NCBI GenBank assembly: GCA_913049785.1
Contig: CAJWXP010000001.1
Coordinates: 44,956-108,955 of the forward strand
Reading direction: 5' to 3'
Source: an uncultured Dehalococcoidia bacterium
GTDB lineage: Bacteria > Chloroflexota > Dehalococcoidia > Lucifugimonadales > UBA1127
DNA: 64,000 nucleotides
Position 1 is the stretch's first letter, and the number at the start of each line of letters is the position of its first letter. Made by a program: the position numbers and the translations under genes. The notes under the pieces are model-generated. The model saw only the letters and a program-made list of their open reading frames with translations, ran no database searches and was not told the origin of the DNA. Positions 27,627 to 37,148 of this stretch are shown here, piece by piece.

Positions 27627-28390
27627 CGTATTCATTTACCGGGGACCCGGCCGCCGTTGTCGATGCAGACGCATCGTCGACTGACGCCCAGCCTCAACTC
27701 GAGCGTGTAATACGCCTCCTCAAGCAATCGATCAACCGTGGTCGCCCGTGGCAGGAAGCGCTTCTGGAAGCCATGGAACGGTGGACGTTGCCATCAGAGA
27801 TGTCCAACGGAGTACGACAGCAGTACCTCATCCGTGGAGAGGCCTTTGATTGGCTTCTTTTGGCACGCAGGCTTGCTGCGGAAGTGGACGATCTTATCCC
27901 CGCTGCAGAGCGTAGAAGCAAGCTCCAAACAGGGCATTTCATTTTCGAGTTTGCTCCCGAAGAAGTACGAAGATTGCTGGGCGTTACCAAGTACCGTGCG
28001 TATCTGAACTATTGGTACGGTGTGACCGTTGAGCAAGGGCTGCAACTGGCCATCAGGAGTGAAGTGCGGAAGGAGCGGGTGAGCCTAGGGTATTCGGCCA
28101 AAGCGCGCGTATCAGACACGGTGTTCAGTCGAATTTACGGGCACATGCGCTCAGAGTTGCTGACAGAGTTCCGAGAGGAAGCCATTGACGATGATAGCCT
28201 GGACTCTCCCGATGCGGAGTTAAAGGCCTTCACGTATTGGTTGTTCAAGCTCAGACTCAAACAGAGCGATCCATCAAGGGTTGCCAGCGATACACGGAAG
28301 GCGTTGGAGTGGCTGAGCGTCAAGCTGGGGACCCTTCCGTCTGTGGCCGCAGAAGACCTTTCGGCGTATCTGGCAAGCCATCGAGCATAA
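27623..28390 (+). CDS. hypothetical protein coupled to the HhH protein
   Basis: 255 residues, no family recognised. The sequence is soluble and largely helical. It includes ERVIRLLKQSINRGRPWQEA, MERWTLPSEMSNGVRQQYLI, a Trp-rich segment EAFDWLLLARRLAAEVDDLI and an HFIFEFAPEEVRRLLGVTKY region. The C-terminal half is charged, with acidic FREEAIDDDSLDSPDAEL. There is no signal peptide or membrane helix and no obvious catalytic motif. The ATGA overlap with the upstream helix-hairpin-helix gene suggests the two proteins work together, perhaps in DNA maintenance; this is inference only. Confidence 0.6.
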   Translation: MTYSFTGDPAAVVDADASSTDAQPQLERVIRLLKQSINRGRPWQEALLEAMERWTLPSEMSNGVRQQYLIRGEAFDWLLLARRLAAEVDDLIPAAERRSKLQTGHFIFEFAPEEVRRLLGVTKYRAYLNYWYGVTVEQGLQLAIRSEVRKERVSLGYSAKARVSDTVFSRIYGHMRSELLTEFREEAIDDDSLDSPDAELKAFTYWLFKLRLKQSDPSRVASDTRKALEWLSVKLGTLPSVAAEDLSAYLASHRA

Positions 28391-28430
28391 GCCTCAAACA
28401 AGACATAACTACAAACCAAAGGGACGTGGT

Positions 28431-28913
28431 ATGAGCGTTGAACGTCATCTCAGCAAGAGATATGGGCGATTGGTTGTCGCATTGCTTTCGGGTTTTGCGT
28501 TACTGCTGGCAGCTTGTAGTAGCAGTGGCTCTGGGGACATCCTGACGCAGTGTGTGGACCACGATAACCTGGACGGCCACATCCATGTGACCCTGGTGAC
28601 CGTCTGGAACGGCCAGCCGGAGTTCCTCACGGCAAACATCGGCATTACTGAGGACTGCATGAGGCCGACGCACACCCATGACGATTCCTCCGCTGTGCAC
28701 ATTGAAGCGTCCAATGACCGGGAGTATACGGTCGGCGACTTCTTTGATGTATGGGGTGCAGACAGCCCTGCCGTTCGTCCTAACGCCATTGTGGAGAATA
28801 TTTCATTGAACGGCCAGCCATTCACGGACGACTATCGCGACATCATGTTTGAAGACGGAGACCGCATAGTGGTGGCCTTTGGGGACCGGACGCCAGTCGG
28901 TGCTACTAGCTAG
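28431..28913 (+). CDS. His-rich lipoprotein
   Basis: 160 residues. A lipoprotein signal peptide is cleaved before Cys29 (LLAAC), followed by a Ser/Gly linker. The mature part has clustered histidines, DHDNLDGHIHVTLVTVWNG and MRPTHTHDDSSAVHIEA, then YTVGDFFDVWG and FEDGDRIVVAFGD. The His/Asp pattern suggests metal binding on the outer membrane face, but the family is not one I can name. It starts 41 bases after the previous gene and may share its transcript. Its 3' end overlaps the convergent MFS transporter gene by 4 bases. Confidence 0.65.
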   Translation: MSVERHLSKRYGRLVVALLSGFALLLAACSSSGSGDILTQCVDHDNLDGHIHVTLVTVWNGQPEFLTANIGITEDCMRPTHTHDDSSAVHIEASNDREYTVGDFFDVWGADSPAVRPNAIVENISLNGQPFTDDYRDIMFEDGDRIVVAFGDRTPVGATS

Positions 28914-30163
28914 GATTTTGGGGACGCTTTAGCCGGAGTCGACCGCTCTACCTCTTCCGGCGGTTTGATGTTCCGGAACTGCGCGTACACCAGCAGGTCG
29001 TAGGCCACCTTGATGGTGCTGCCGATGACCAGGGGCGTGCTCAAAAATGATGACGCCACCAGCTGCCCAGCTATGTACGGCGCAATCATCTGCCCTCCCT
29101 GCCGCCCCAACGTTGTCATGCCCGCGGCTGCCGTTCGCTCTTCTGGCGGCACAACGGCCATGGTGTAGGATTGGCGTGTGGGCACGTCCATCTGCGAGAA
29201 GCACTCCCGCAGCAGCAGAAACACGATGGCCAGCCACGCAAACGGCGAGAACGCCACACCCAGCACCAGCAGGTTGGCAGGGATGTGGGTGAAGACCATG
29301 GTGTTGATGAGCCCGATCCTCCTTGCGATGTACACGGCAAGAATCGAAGAGAAGGAGCTCAGCAAGTTCGCTGCGAAGAATACCCCGGCCAACGACTCCA
29401 GCGACAGGTCAAACCTGACGGTGAACCAATAGGCCAGGAAGGTCTGGAGCATGAACCCGCCGCCAAAGGAGTCCATGCCGCCCAGCGCGGAGAGCTTGAA
29501 CACGATGGATTTGGACTTCCGTGGCCATGTGATGCCTCGGACTGGCTTGTCCGTTGGAGATGCTTCAACTGCGCTGGAGAGTCGAGTGTAAATGAGGGTT
29601 ACTGCAACCCCGACGCCGGCGTAGACGAAGAACATAGCCTTGAACGTGTCTATGATTTCTATGCCGAAAGCCTTATCCATCACCACTGGGAAGCTGCTGA
29701 ACAACGCGCCAACTCCGGCGGCCAGACCACCTATCATATTGTAGTAGGCAAACAAGCTGGTGCGTTTCGCAGCGGGGGCAGCTTGCGATAGAACGGGCTG
29801 CTCCAAAGCGCTCTGGGCCGCTCTGTCCTTTCCTCCAAGTCCGAATCCCGCAAACGCCCCAATGACCATGAGGAGGACGAACGAGTCCGTAAGGGGGAAC
29901 AGGATCCCCCCGACGATGGTGAGGCAGCTCAGGGCGATGAAGGACTTGCGTCGCCCGAACGAGTCCGCGAACAGCGATGCTACGCTAGTGGAGATAGTGT
30001 TGCCAGCTAGCACAGCAGCCAGCAGCGCACCGACTTTGCCAGCAGCGAAGCCGGTCTCTGCGAGATAAAGGCCAAGCAGGACGCTGACGAACCCTACAGC
30101 GAAGGAACGCAGCGTTGTCGTCAAAATGATGAGCTTCCCGTCCGGAGACAACCAGGAGAGCAT
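28910..30163 (-). CDS. major facilitator superfamily transporter
   Basis: 417 residues with about 11-12 hydrophobic segments. The cytoplasmic loop 2 motif typical of MFS is present as SLFADSFGRRKSFIALSCL. A long central loop (TRLSSAVEASPTDKPVRGIT) separates the two six-helix halves. It resembles drug-efflux or sugar-efflux members, but the substrate is not predictable. The start lies six bases downstream of the valS stop on the same strand, so the two genes probably share a transcript. It ends in a polar tail (VERSTPAKASPKS). Confidence 0.85.
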   Translation of the reverse strand: MLSWLSPDGKLIILTTTLRSFAVGFVSVLLGLYLAETGFAAGKVGALLAAVLAGNTISTSVASLFADSFGRRKSFIALSCLTIVGGILFPLTDSFVLLMVIGAFAGFGLGGKDRAAQSALEQPVLSQAAPAAKRTSLFAYYNMIGGLAAGVGALFSSFPVVMDKAFGIEIIDTFKAMFFVYAGVGVAVTLIYTRLSSAVEASPTDKPVRGITWPRKSKSIVFKLSALGGMDSFGGGFMLQTFLAYWFTVRFDLSLESLAGVFFAANLLSSFSSILAVYIARRIGLINTMVFTHIPANLLVLGVAFSPFAWLAIVFLLLRECFSQMDVPTRQSYTMAVVPPEERTAAAGMTTLGRQGGQMIAPYIAGQLVASSFLSTPLVIGSTIKVAYDLLVYAQFRNIKPPEEVERSTPAKASPKS

Positions 30164-30169
30164 GGTGCC

Positions 30170-32839
30170 CTATCCCGACAACTGGGTCAGGAGTTCTTCA
30201 AGTCGAGCCTTGCGCTCTTCGTAGTTCCGCAGGCGCTCCCGTTCCCGTTCCACCACCTCTTCCGGGGCTTTCCCCATGAACTGGGGATCCTGCAGACGAA
30301 CGTTGAGCTTCTGGATCGCTTCTGATGATTCCTCCAACTCGGACGAAAGGCGCTTGCGCTCTGCAGCCAGGTCAACTAACCCCTCCATGGGAATAGCCAT
30401 CACCGCTCCGTTCACAACGGCGGATACAGCGCCACTGGTAGGTAGCTCAGACCTATCGTTCAGGAGCCGTAGGGGCTCTACCTTCGCCAGGGCTTTGATG
30501 AGATGGGTTTCCATCTCCAGCACAGAGGCCAGGGCTCCCGGGACGATGAGCAGCTCCAAATTGACGTTGGGCGTGATGTGGAACTCGGCTCGCGCGTTTC
30601 GGATGAGCCGTATGGTCTCTCGAACGCTGCCGATGGAGTCTTCAGCTTCGTCGTCAAGAGCTGACGCATCGCTCTCAGGGTAGGGCGAGATCATGATTGA
30701 CTCTGCTAAATCGATTTCCTTGGGCAAGCGCGATACCAGGTTCGTCCATATCTCTTCGGTCACAAATGGCATGAAAGGGTGGAGGAGTCGTAGGGTGGTC
30801 TCCAACACGTGGACCAGCATAGGCATCGGAGATGGGCCGATACCCTGGCGCAGGCGGACCTTGGCGGCTTCTATGTACCAATCGCAGTACTCGTCCCACA
30901 GGAACTCATAGATAGCCTGCTCGGCCTCACCAAGCTGGTATTCCTCAAGCTGTCGGGTCACTCGTGCGACCAGGCGATTCAGTCTGCTGTTGATCCAGCG
31001 GTCTTCAAGGTGCTCGGCCTTCGGGTTGCTCCAATCAGCGAGGTCAGGGGAATCCTCCATCACCAGCATGACATAACGTGATGCATTCCACATCTTGTTG
31101 GCAAAGTTCCGCGCCGCTTCCAGCTTCGTCGGACCCAGGCGCGCATCGTTGCCCGGAGCGTTGCCAGCAGTAAGGGCGAAGCGAAGCGCATCGCAGCCAT
31201 AGGTGTTGATCGCTTCCAGCGGGTCAAGCACGTTGCCCTTGGTCTTGCTCATCTTGGCGCCTTCTACGTCCCTGATGAGGCCGCTCAGGAACACTGTGTG
31301 GAAGGGGACTTCGCCAGTGTTCTCTATCCCCATCATGATCATGCGGGCGACCCAGAAGAAGAGGATGTCGTGGCCCGTTTCCATGACACTGGTGGGATAG
31401 AAGTACTTCAGTGACTCTGTCTCATCTGGCCAGCCAAGGGTGGAGTGGGGCCAGAGACCGGAGCTGAACCAGGTATCCAGCATATCCTCGTCCTGGCGTA
31501 GGTCTGTTGAGTTACATGATGGACATACTGTTGGATCATCGGTCTCCACAATCTCGGTTTCGCAGGTATTGCAGTACCAGACCGGGATTCGATGCCCCCA
31601 CCAGAGTTGGCGGCTGATGCACCAATCGCGCAGGTTCTCCATCCAGTTCTCGTAGACTTTTGAGAATCGCTCCGGCAGGATACGTACCGTCCCGTTGCGC
31701 ACCACTTCCAGTGCGGGCTTGGCCAATGGTTGTATCTGGACGAACCACTGCATGCTTACCAAAGGCTCCACGATCTGCGTGCACCGTTGGCAATGGCCGA
31801 TGGAGTGCTGCAGTTCCTCAATCTTCTCCAACAGTCCCTGTGCTTCCAGATCAGCTACGATCTGCTCTCTAGCCTTGAACCGGTCCATGCCTTCGTAGGG
31901 CCCGGCCTCGGCGTTCATGGTGCCATCAAGGTTCAAGACCGTGATGATGGGCAGGCCATGACGCTCACCGAGTTCAAAGTCGACAGGATCATGGCCAGGC
32001 GTCACCTTTAGGGCGCCTGTGCCGAACTCCGTCTCTACTGCGTCGTCGCCGACGATGGGTATGCGTCGTCCGAGTATCGGCAACACGACTTCACTGCCAA
32101 CGAGAGCTTTGTATCGAGGGTCGTCCGGATTCACAGCGACTGCGGTATCGCCCAGCAGAGTTTCCGGTCGAGTGGTGGCCACTGTTAGGTGTCCATCACC
32201 ACTCGCCAGGGGGTATTTGATGTAGTAGAGGCTGCCTGTAGTCTCCTGGTGCTCCACTTCCAAATCAGAGAGGGCAGTGGAACATCGAGGGCACCAGTTG
32301 ATGATGCGCTCGCCGCGATAGATGAGCCCCTTCTTGTACAGGTTCACAAAGGTGTGGCGAACCGCGCGGCTGGGGCCTAGATCAAGGGTGAAGGTCTCTC
32401 GACTCCAATCACAACTCACGCCCAGGCGACGGTGTTGCTCCCCGATGCGGCCTCTGGATCGGCCTACCCAGTCCCACACACGTTCCAAGAACTTCTCTCT
32501 GCCCAGGTCATGGCGGGTCAGACCCTCTTTGGCCAGTTCACGCTCCACAACCACCTGCGTGGCAATGCCAGCGTGGTCGAGGCCAGGTAGCCACAACGTG
32601 GGCTCGCCGCGCATCCGGTGCCAGCGCGTAAGGGCGTCTTCTACCGTTGCTCTTTGAGCATGACCAAGATGCAACTCGCCGGTCACGTTCACCGGTGGTT
32701 GGATGACGACAAAGGGTTTCTTGGAGGGATCGATCTTTGGTGTGAAGTACCCGGCGTCTATCCAGCGCTGATAGAGGCGTTGCTCAACCGGCGCTGGGTC
32801 GTATGCCGAGGGGATGTCTGAAGTGCCTTGAGAGGTCAT
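30170..32839 (-). CDS. valS: valyl-tRNA synthetase
   Basis: 889 residues. The class I HIGH motif appears as HLGH (57-60) in PPVNVTGELHLGHAQRATVE and the KMSKS loop as AKMSKTKGNVLDPLEAINTY. The editing domain has TTRPETLLGDTAVAVNPDDP. The anticodon-binding domain is followed by a C-terminal coiled coil (ERKRLSSELEESSEAIQKLN). It charges tRNA-Val and hydrolyses mischarged threonine. No T-box leader is recognisable in the 243 bases upstream. Confidence 0.97.
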   Translation of the reverse strand: MTSQGTSDIPSAYDPAPVEQRLYQRWIDAGYFTPKIDPSKKPFVVIQPPVNVTGELHLGHAQRATVEDALTRWHRMRGEPTLWLPGLDHAGIATQVVVERELAKEGLTRHDLGREKFLERVWDWVGRSRGRIGEQHRRLGVSCDWSRETFTLDLGPSRAVRHTFVNLYKKGLIYRGERIINWCPRCSTALSDLEVEHQETTGSLYYIKYPLASGDGHLTVATTRPETLLGDTAVAVNPDDPRYKALVGSEVVLPILGRRIPIVGDDAVETEFGTGALKVTPGHDPVDFELGERHGLPIITVLNLDGTMNAEAGPYEGMDRFKAREQIVADLEAQGLLEKIEELQHSIGHCQRCTQIVEPLVSMQWFVQIQPLAKPALEVVRNGTVRILPERFSKVYENWMENLRDWCISRQLWWGHRIPVWYCNTCETEIVETDDPTVCPSCNSTDLRQDEDMLDTWFSSGLWPHSTLGWPDETESLKYFYPTSVMETGHDILFFWVARMIMMGIENTGEVPFHTVFLSGLIRDVEGAKMSKTKGNVLDPLEAINTYGCDALRFALTAGNAPGNDARLGPTKLEAARNFANKMWNASRYVMLVMEDSPDLADWSNPKAEHLEDRWINSRLNRLVARVTRQLEEYQLGEAEQAIYEFLWDEYCDWYIEAAKVRLRQGIGPSPMPMLVHVLETTLRLLHPFMPFVTEEIWTNLVSRLPKEIDLAESIMISPYPESDASALDDEAEDSIGSVRETIRLIRNARAEFHITPNVNLELLIVPGALASVLEMETHLIKALAKVEPLRLLNDRSELPTSGAVSAVVNGAVMAIPMEGLVDLAAERKRLSSELEESSEAIQKLNVRLQDPQFMGKAPEEVVERERERLRNYEERKARLEELLTQLSG

Positions 32840-32901
32840 GGTACCGCCTGTCAGGGTAATCTGTTGAATAATCGATGGAGTCCATTGTACCCCAAAGCAT
32901 T

Positions 32902-32923
32902 CAGCTAGGATGCAGCTAGGATG
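32902..32923. repeat. 11-bp tandem direct repeat upstream of valS
   Basis: CAGCTAGGATG occurs twice in tandem (32902-32912 and 32913-32923) and is followed by CTAG. It lies in the 243-base gap between the divergent-facing ends of valS and coaBC. I see no other feature in this gap. Confidence 0.5.
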
Positions 32924-33082
32924 CTAGTAGACATAATTTATTATCGGTGAAGCCAAAGGTTCAGAGCCCGGGATGATAATGGCGATGTTGCATCGAGAGG
33001 TAGGAAATATGCGTAACGCCGCGCTACGGGCTGCTGAGGAGGATGGTGTATCTGAGAAGTCGAGAAATCTGCGACGGTCGCG

Positions 33083-34282
33083 TTATTTCAGCAATTCGAC
33101 GATGCGGTCCAGGATGCGATGACCCACTTCGTACTTTGAAAGCAACGGAAGTTCCTCTGCCTCGCCTGCCGCATCGATTAATGTGACCTGGTTTGTGTCG
33201 GTACCGAACCCGCTGCCTTCTTTTGTGACGTCATTGGCAACGATGAGCGACAATGCTTTGGAGTCGACCTTGGCGCGGGCGTTGTCGAGCAGGTTCTCTG
33301 TCTCAGCAGCAAAACCGATCCGGAGGACACCTGCCGGAACCTCAACAAAGAAGTCCGGATTTTTCACCATCTCCAGGGTCATGCCGCCGTCTTGCCCGTT
33401 TTTCTTGATCTTCTGTTCTGCTACCTGAGTGGGTCTGTAGTCACTTACTGCAGCGGCCATCACCAAGGCATCAGCGCCCACGCATGAATCCAGGACTGCA
33501 GTACGCATTTCCGCCACTGATGTGACATTAATACTTGTGACATTAATAGGTGTCACAATGTTGGTCGTTGCTGTTACAAGAATCACGTCAGCGCCACGGT
33601 CCCTGGCTGCCTCAGCAATGGCATAGCCCATCTTTCCTGTTGAGTGATTTGTGACGACACGCACGGGATCTATTGGCTCCTGAGTACCGCCTGCGGTCAC
33701 AACGATCTTGCGACCGTTGAGGTCACCGGACTGAGCGAGGACCAACTTGATATGACCTACCAACGCCTCCGGCTCCAACATGCGACCGTGGCCGATAAGC
33801 CCGGAGGCAAGCCTGCCTGATGCGGGTCCTGCGACGTGAGCCCCACGGGCGGTCAACGTTGCAATGTGCTCTTGTACGCTGGGGTGTTCCCACATGTGCG
33901 CGTCCATCGCAGGAGCAACCATGAGGGGTGCCGCGGTGGCAATGGCTGCTGTGGTCAGGGCGTCGTCGGCCAAACCAAGAGCCAGCTTCGCCAGTGTGTG
34001 GGCAGTGGCAGGTGCTACGACAAGGATATCGGCACGCTGTGCCAGGGCCACATGCTCTATGGCCTCCTCAGATTCCAGGTCAAAGAGGTTGGTCACCACG
34101 GGTCTGTGGGTGAGGCTGCGGAACGTTAGGGGCGCCACGAACTGCGTAGCGTTCTCAGTGAGGATGGTATCAACCTTTGCGCCAGCCTGCGTGAGCTTAC
34201 TGGCCAGGTCGGCTGCTTTGTATGCGGCTATGCTGCCGGTCACGCCCAGCAGAACGGTCTTGCCTTCTAACGGGTTTGCCAT
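33083..34282 (-). CDS. coaBC: bifunctional phosphopantothenoylcysteine decarboxylase / phosphopantothenate-cysteine ligase
   Basis: 399 residues. The N-terminal CoaC flavoprotein domain starts GKTVLLGVTGSIAAYKAADL and has the conserved PAMDAHMWEHPSVQEH (usually PAMNxxMW). The C-terminal CoaB domain has VVTAGGTQEPIDPVRVVTNH and STGKMGYAIAEAA, then LVMAAAVSDYRP and IGFAAETENLLDNARAKVDS. It makes 4'-phosphopantetheine from phosphopantothenate and cysteine with CTP in coenzyme A synthesis. The pantothenate kinase coaX ends 42 bases upstream on the same strand, so two pathway steps are grouped. Confidence 0.95.
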   Translation of the reverse strand: MANPLEGKTVLLGVTGSIAAYKAADLASKLTQAGAKVDTILTENATQFVAPLTFRSLTHRPVVTNLFDLESEEAIEHVALAQRADILVVAPATAHTLAKLALGLADDALTTAAIATAAPLMVAPAMDAHMWEHPSVQEHIATLTARGAHVAGPASGRLASGLIGHGRMLEPEALVGHIKLVLAQSGDLNGRKIVVTAGGTQEPIDPVRVVTNHSTGKMGYAIAEAARDRGADVILVTATTNIVTPINVTSINVTSVAEMRTAVLDSCVGADALVMAAAVSDYRPTQVAEQKIKKNGQDGGMTLEMVKNPDFFVEVPAGVLRIGFAAETENLLDNARAKVDSKALSLIVANDVTKEGSGFGTDTNQVTLIDAAGEAEELPLLSKYEVGHRILDRIVELLK

Positions 34283-34323
34283 GGTCCCTTCCTTTCTGGA
34301 GGTAAGGGCCGTGGGGCATGTTC

Positions 34324-35106
34324 CTAGGCGGAAGTGTCCCCAGTGCTGTTCATATCGTACACCATCCGGAGGCCTATGAGGGTCAAGTCCGGGTTTACGG
34401 CGTGAAAAACGTCGGTTTGCGTAGCTACAAGGTCAGCGAGCCCACCCGTTGCGATGGCACGCGTATTGTCACCAAGTTCCTCTCGAAATCGAGCGATCAT
34501 GCCCTCTACCAGCGCCACATGCCCGAAGACGAGCCCTGATTGGAGTGCGGTGACGGTGTTGCGACCGATAGCCGACTTTGGTGCGACGAGCTCGACTCGA
34601 CGGAGCTGCGAGGTCTGCTGGATCAGCGCTTCAGATGCGATGTGTATGCCAGGGAACAGCGCGCCGCCAAGGTAGTCGCCATCTGCCGTCACGGCATCGA
34701 AGACCGTTGCTGTGCCGAAGTCGACGATCACCAGCGGCCCGCCGTACAGGCGATAGGCAGCAGCAGCGTCCACAACGCGATCAGCTCCCACATCGCGCGG
34801 AGGCTCATAGAGCACGCGAACACCTGTCTTGGTGCCCGCTCCCACCACTATGGGAGACGTGTGGAATGTGGTGTTGCAGGCTTCCTCGAAGACAGCGGTC
34901 AGGGGCGGCACGACGCTACAGATGATGACTGCATCAATGTCCGCAGGGGAAACGCCTTTCATGGATAGAAGCGACTGAAGGAATACGCTGTACTCGTCCG
35001 GCTGCCATCGCGCCTCTGTGGATAGACGCCACGTTGCATGGAGCTCCTCCCCTTCGAAGGCGCCCATCGTGATGTTCGTGTTACCGATATCAATAGCAAG
35101 CAGCAT
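34324..35106 (-). CDS. coaX: type III pantothenate kinase
   Basis: 260 residues. Motifs are MLLAIDIGNTNITMGAFEGE (ATPase fold phosphate 1), PRDVGADRVVDAAAAYRLYG and LVIVDFGTATVFDAVTADGD, then GALFPGI. It catalyses the first committed step of coenzyme A synthesis and, unlike type I enzymes, is not inhibited by CoA. It lies upstream of coaBC on the same strand with a 41-base gap. Confidence 0.95.
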   Translation of the reverse strand: MLLAIDIGNTNITMGAFEGEELHATWRLSTEARWQPDEYSVFLQSLLSMKGVSPADIDAVIICSVVPPLTAVFEEACNTTFHTSPIVVGAGTKTGVRVLYEPPRDVGADRVVDAAAAYRLYGGPLVIVDFGTATVFDAVTADGDYLGGALFPGIHIASEALIQQTSQLRRVELVAPKSAIGRNTVTALQSGLVFGHVALVEGMIARFREELGDNTRAIATGGLADLVATQTDVFHAVNPDLTLIGLRMVYDMNSTGDTSA

Positions 35107-35197
35107 AGGTGTTCTCTTTACAGATAGTATATCCGCCCCTAGCTATAGGCACAAATAGGCTACAGGTATGAGGTGATGGCTGTGGCTGGTTGCAGGA

Positions 35198-36787
35198 CTA
35201 GGATATCTCCCGAATACCCCCGCTGAATGTACCCTCGCGTACCGACTTGATGGCCCTGGGAATCATGGGCAGGAGGTCGCTTGCGACGAGGCCCGTGTTA
35301 CCTATGTCGTTGGTCACCATCTCACCAGCCGCGGCATGTAGGTACGCGCCAAGGCTGGCGGCATCGTAGGGTAGAACGCCCTGAGCGATGAGGCTTGCGA
35401 TGACTCCGGCAAGGACATCGCCTGTGCCGGCCGTGGCGAGCCCCGGGTTGGCGAAGGGGATGATCCTGACATCTCCTTCTGGCGATGCTACAACGGTATA
35501 AGCCCCTTTTAGGAGCACTGTCACGCCCCATTCGGCGGCGGCCTTTTGCGCAGTCGCCACCCGGTCACCTTCAACGTCGGTGATGGACGTACCCAGTAGT
35601 CGAGACATTTCGCCGGGGTGTGGCGTGACCACGGTAGGAGATTGAAGCCGACTGTACCAGGATGGTATTCCAGAAAGGGTGTTCAGCGCATCCGCGTCCA
35701 AGACGATGGGGACGCTTAGAGGCACGCTTGAGAGGAGAAGTTGCTCCAGCAGGGCGTTCGTGCCGTCATGCTGGCCTAGGCCGCAACCAGCTAGCAGCAC
35801 GTCGCAGTTAGGTAAGCCATCGCGTACGGCTAAAGCGCCCTCGGCGGTCGGGTCACCGTCAGTGTCGCACGGCAGCAGGAGGTAGGTGGGTTCCGTGAGT
35901 TTGCTGGCCACCAGCGACTGAAGGGATGGGGTCGCCGCCAGAGTGACATAACCGGAACCGCTGCGAGCCGCTCCCATGCACGCGAGGTAGGCCGCACCGA
36001 CGTAGTTCCGAGAGCCGACCAAGGCAAGCACACGACCAAACGTGCCCTTGTGTGCGCTGAGGGGGCGTGTAGGCAGATATGCTTGAGCCCAGGCCTGCGT
36101 AACCACCTCTTGTCGGATGTTCGCGGACAGGCCCTCAGGGATACCGATGTCGGCAACGGTGATCTGGCCCATGAGGTCAGCGCCAGGGAACCGGAACAGG
36201 CCGGTTTTGGGGAATCCGAAGGTCGCTGTGGCGTCTGCCACAAGCGCATCGGCGTCTGCCGAGCCGGTCTCTGCGTCAACGCCACTGGGGATGTCCAAAG
36301 CAAGTATCACCAGCTCAGGTCGACGTTCACGTTCAGCGTTTGCGGCCGCCAGGACGTCACGATAGATGCCTTCTAGCGGCCGAGATCGCCCCGTACCAAG
36401 GACTGCATCAACCACCAGGGCTGCTTCCGATAGCTCGCTCTGGATATCAGTGAGGTGGGAGGAGTCAGCAGCTTCAACTATAGTCACGCCAACTTCTGAG
36501 GCTGGTTGGAGTTTAGGGTCGTCAGGCGCTCTTGGGGCTAGAAGGAAGGCGGTGGTGCGGGCACCCCAGCTCTGGAGGTGTCGAGCGGTGACCAGGCCGT
36601 CGCTGCCGTTATTGCCGGATCCCACCAAAATGATGATCTGTGAGCCGTATGCGCCTTCGCCTAGCATATTCCAAGCAACCCTGGCAGCCAGGAGCCCTGC
36701 GCGCTCCATGAGCGCATCGGTAGAAACGCCCTCTTCCTCAGAGCGGCGCTCCAGATCCCGCATCTCTTCAGGCGTTACCGTCTTCAC
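35198..36787 (-). CDS. nnrDE: bifunctional NAD(P)HX epimerase / ADP-dependent dehydratase
   Basis: 529 residues. The N-terminal epimerase domain (about 1-215) has GSGNNGSDGLVTARHLQSWG and VDAVLGTGRSRPLEGIYRDV, and LALDIPSGVDAETG. The C-terminal ribokinase-like dehydratase has VVTPHPGEMSRLLG, VLLKGAYTVVASPEGDVRII and NPGLATAGTGDVLAGVIASL. It repairs hydrated NADH and NADPH. Its start overlaps the end of acpS by 20 bases, a common pairing in bacteria, so the two genes are co-expressed. Confidence 0.94.
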   Translation of the reverse strand: MKTVTPEEMRDLERRSEEEGVSTDALMERAGLLAARVAWNMLGEGAYGSQIIILVGSGNNGSDGLVTARHLQSWGARTTAFLLAPRAPDDPKLQPASEVGVTIVEAADSSHLTDIQSELSEAALVVDAVLGTGRSRPLEGIYRDVLAAANAERERRPELVILALDIPSGVDAETGSADADALVADATATFGFPKTGLFRFPGADLMGQITVADIGIPEGLSANIRQEVVTQAWAQAYLPTRPLSAHKGTFGRVLALVGSRNYVGAAYLACMGAARSGSGYVTLAATPSLQSLVASKLTEPTYLLLPCDTDGDPTAEGALAVRDGLPNCDVLLAGCGLGQHDGTNALLEQLLLSSVPLSVPIVLDADALNTLSGIPSWYSRLQSPTVVTPHPGEMSRLLGTSITDVEGDRVATAQKAAAEWGVTVLLKGAYTVVASPEGDVRIIPFANPGLATAGTGDVLAGVIASLIAQGVLPYDAASLGAYLHAAAGEMVTNDIGNTGLVASDLLPMIPRAIKSVREGTFSGGIREIS

Positions 36788-37148
36788 TGGTCTCCCCTAC
36801 CGCGACGACTACAGCGTAGTCCCTGGAGTGGGATATGCTGATTGCTATCTCGCCCAGTGTCAAGAATTCCGCACGGGCTTTGGCTCGACCGTGCAACACG
36901 ACGGTAGGAGCTTGCCCACGCTCGCGTACTACTTCAATCTCCCGCCACGAGACGCCACGCACCCCGGTGCCCAGGGCCTTCATGACTGCTTCCTTGGCTG
37001 CAAAGCGCCCAGCGAGCTGAGGCCAGCGACCTCTGGAGTAGTCAAGCTCTCCCTGGGTGAAGATGCGATGGAAGAACCGATCGCCCCAGCGCTCCACAGC
37101 TTCGCCTATGCGCTCTATCTCAACGATGTCCACTCCGGTTCGTAGCAT
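36768..37148 (-). CDS. acpS: holo-[acyl-carrier-protein] synthase
   Basis: 126 residues. Motifs are TGVDIVEIERIGEAVERWGD, the Mg/CoA site GRFAAKEAVMKALGTGVRGV, and EIAISISHSRDYAVVVAVGE. It transfers 4'-phosphopantetheine from CoA to acyl carrier protein. It is the first gene of a run with nnrDE, then coaX and coaBC further along on the same strand. The grouping connects CoA synthesis with its use for fatty acid synthesis. Confidence 0.94.
   Translation of the reverse strand: MLRTGVDIVEIERIGEAVERWGDRFFHRIFTQGELDYSRGRWPQLAGRFAAKEAVMKALGTGVRGVSWREIEVVRERGQAPTVVLHGRAKARAEFLTLGEIAISISHSRDYAVVVAVGETSEDGNA

Noticed and set aside
33009-33121. 37-codon ORF with a GAGGTAGG-like site upstream of coaBC's 3' end
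   Set aside because: It runs into the antisense of coaBC, has no recognisable features and very Arg-rich composition; not supportable as a gene.
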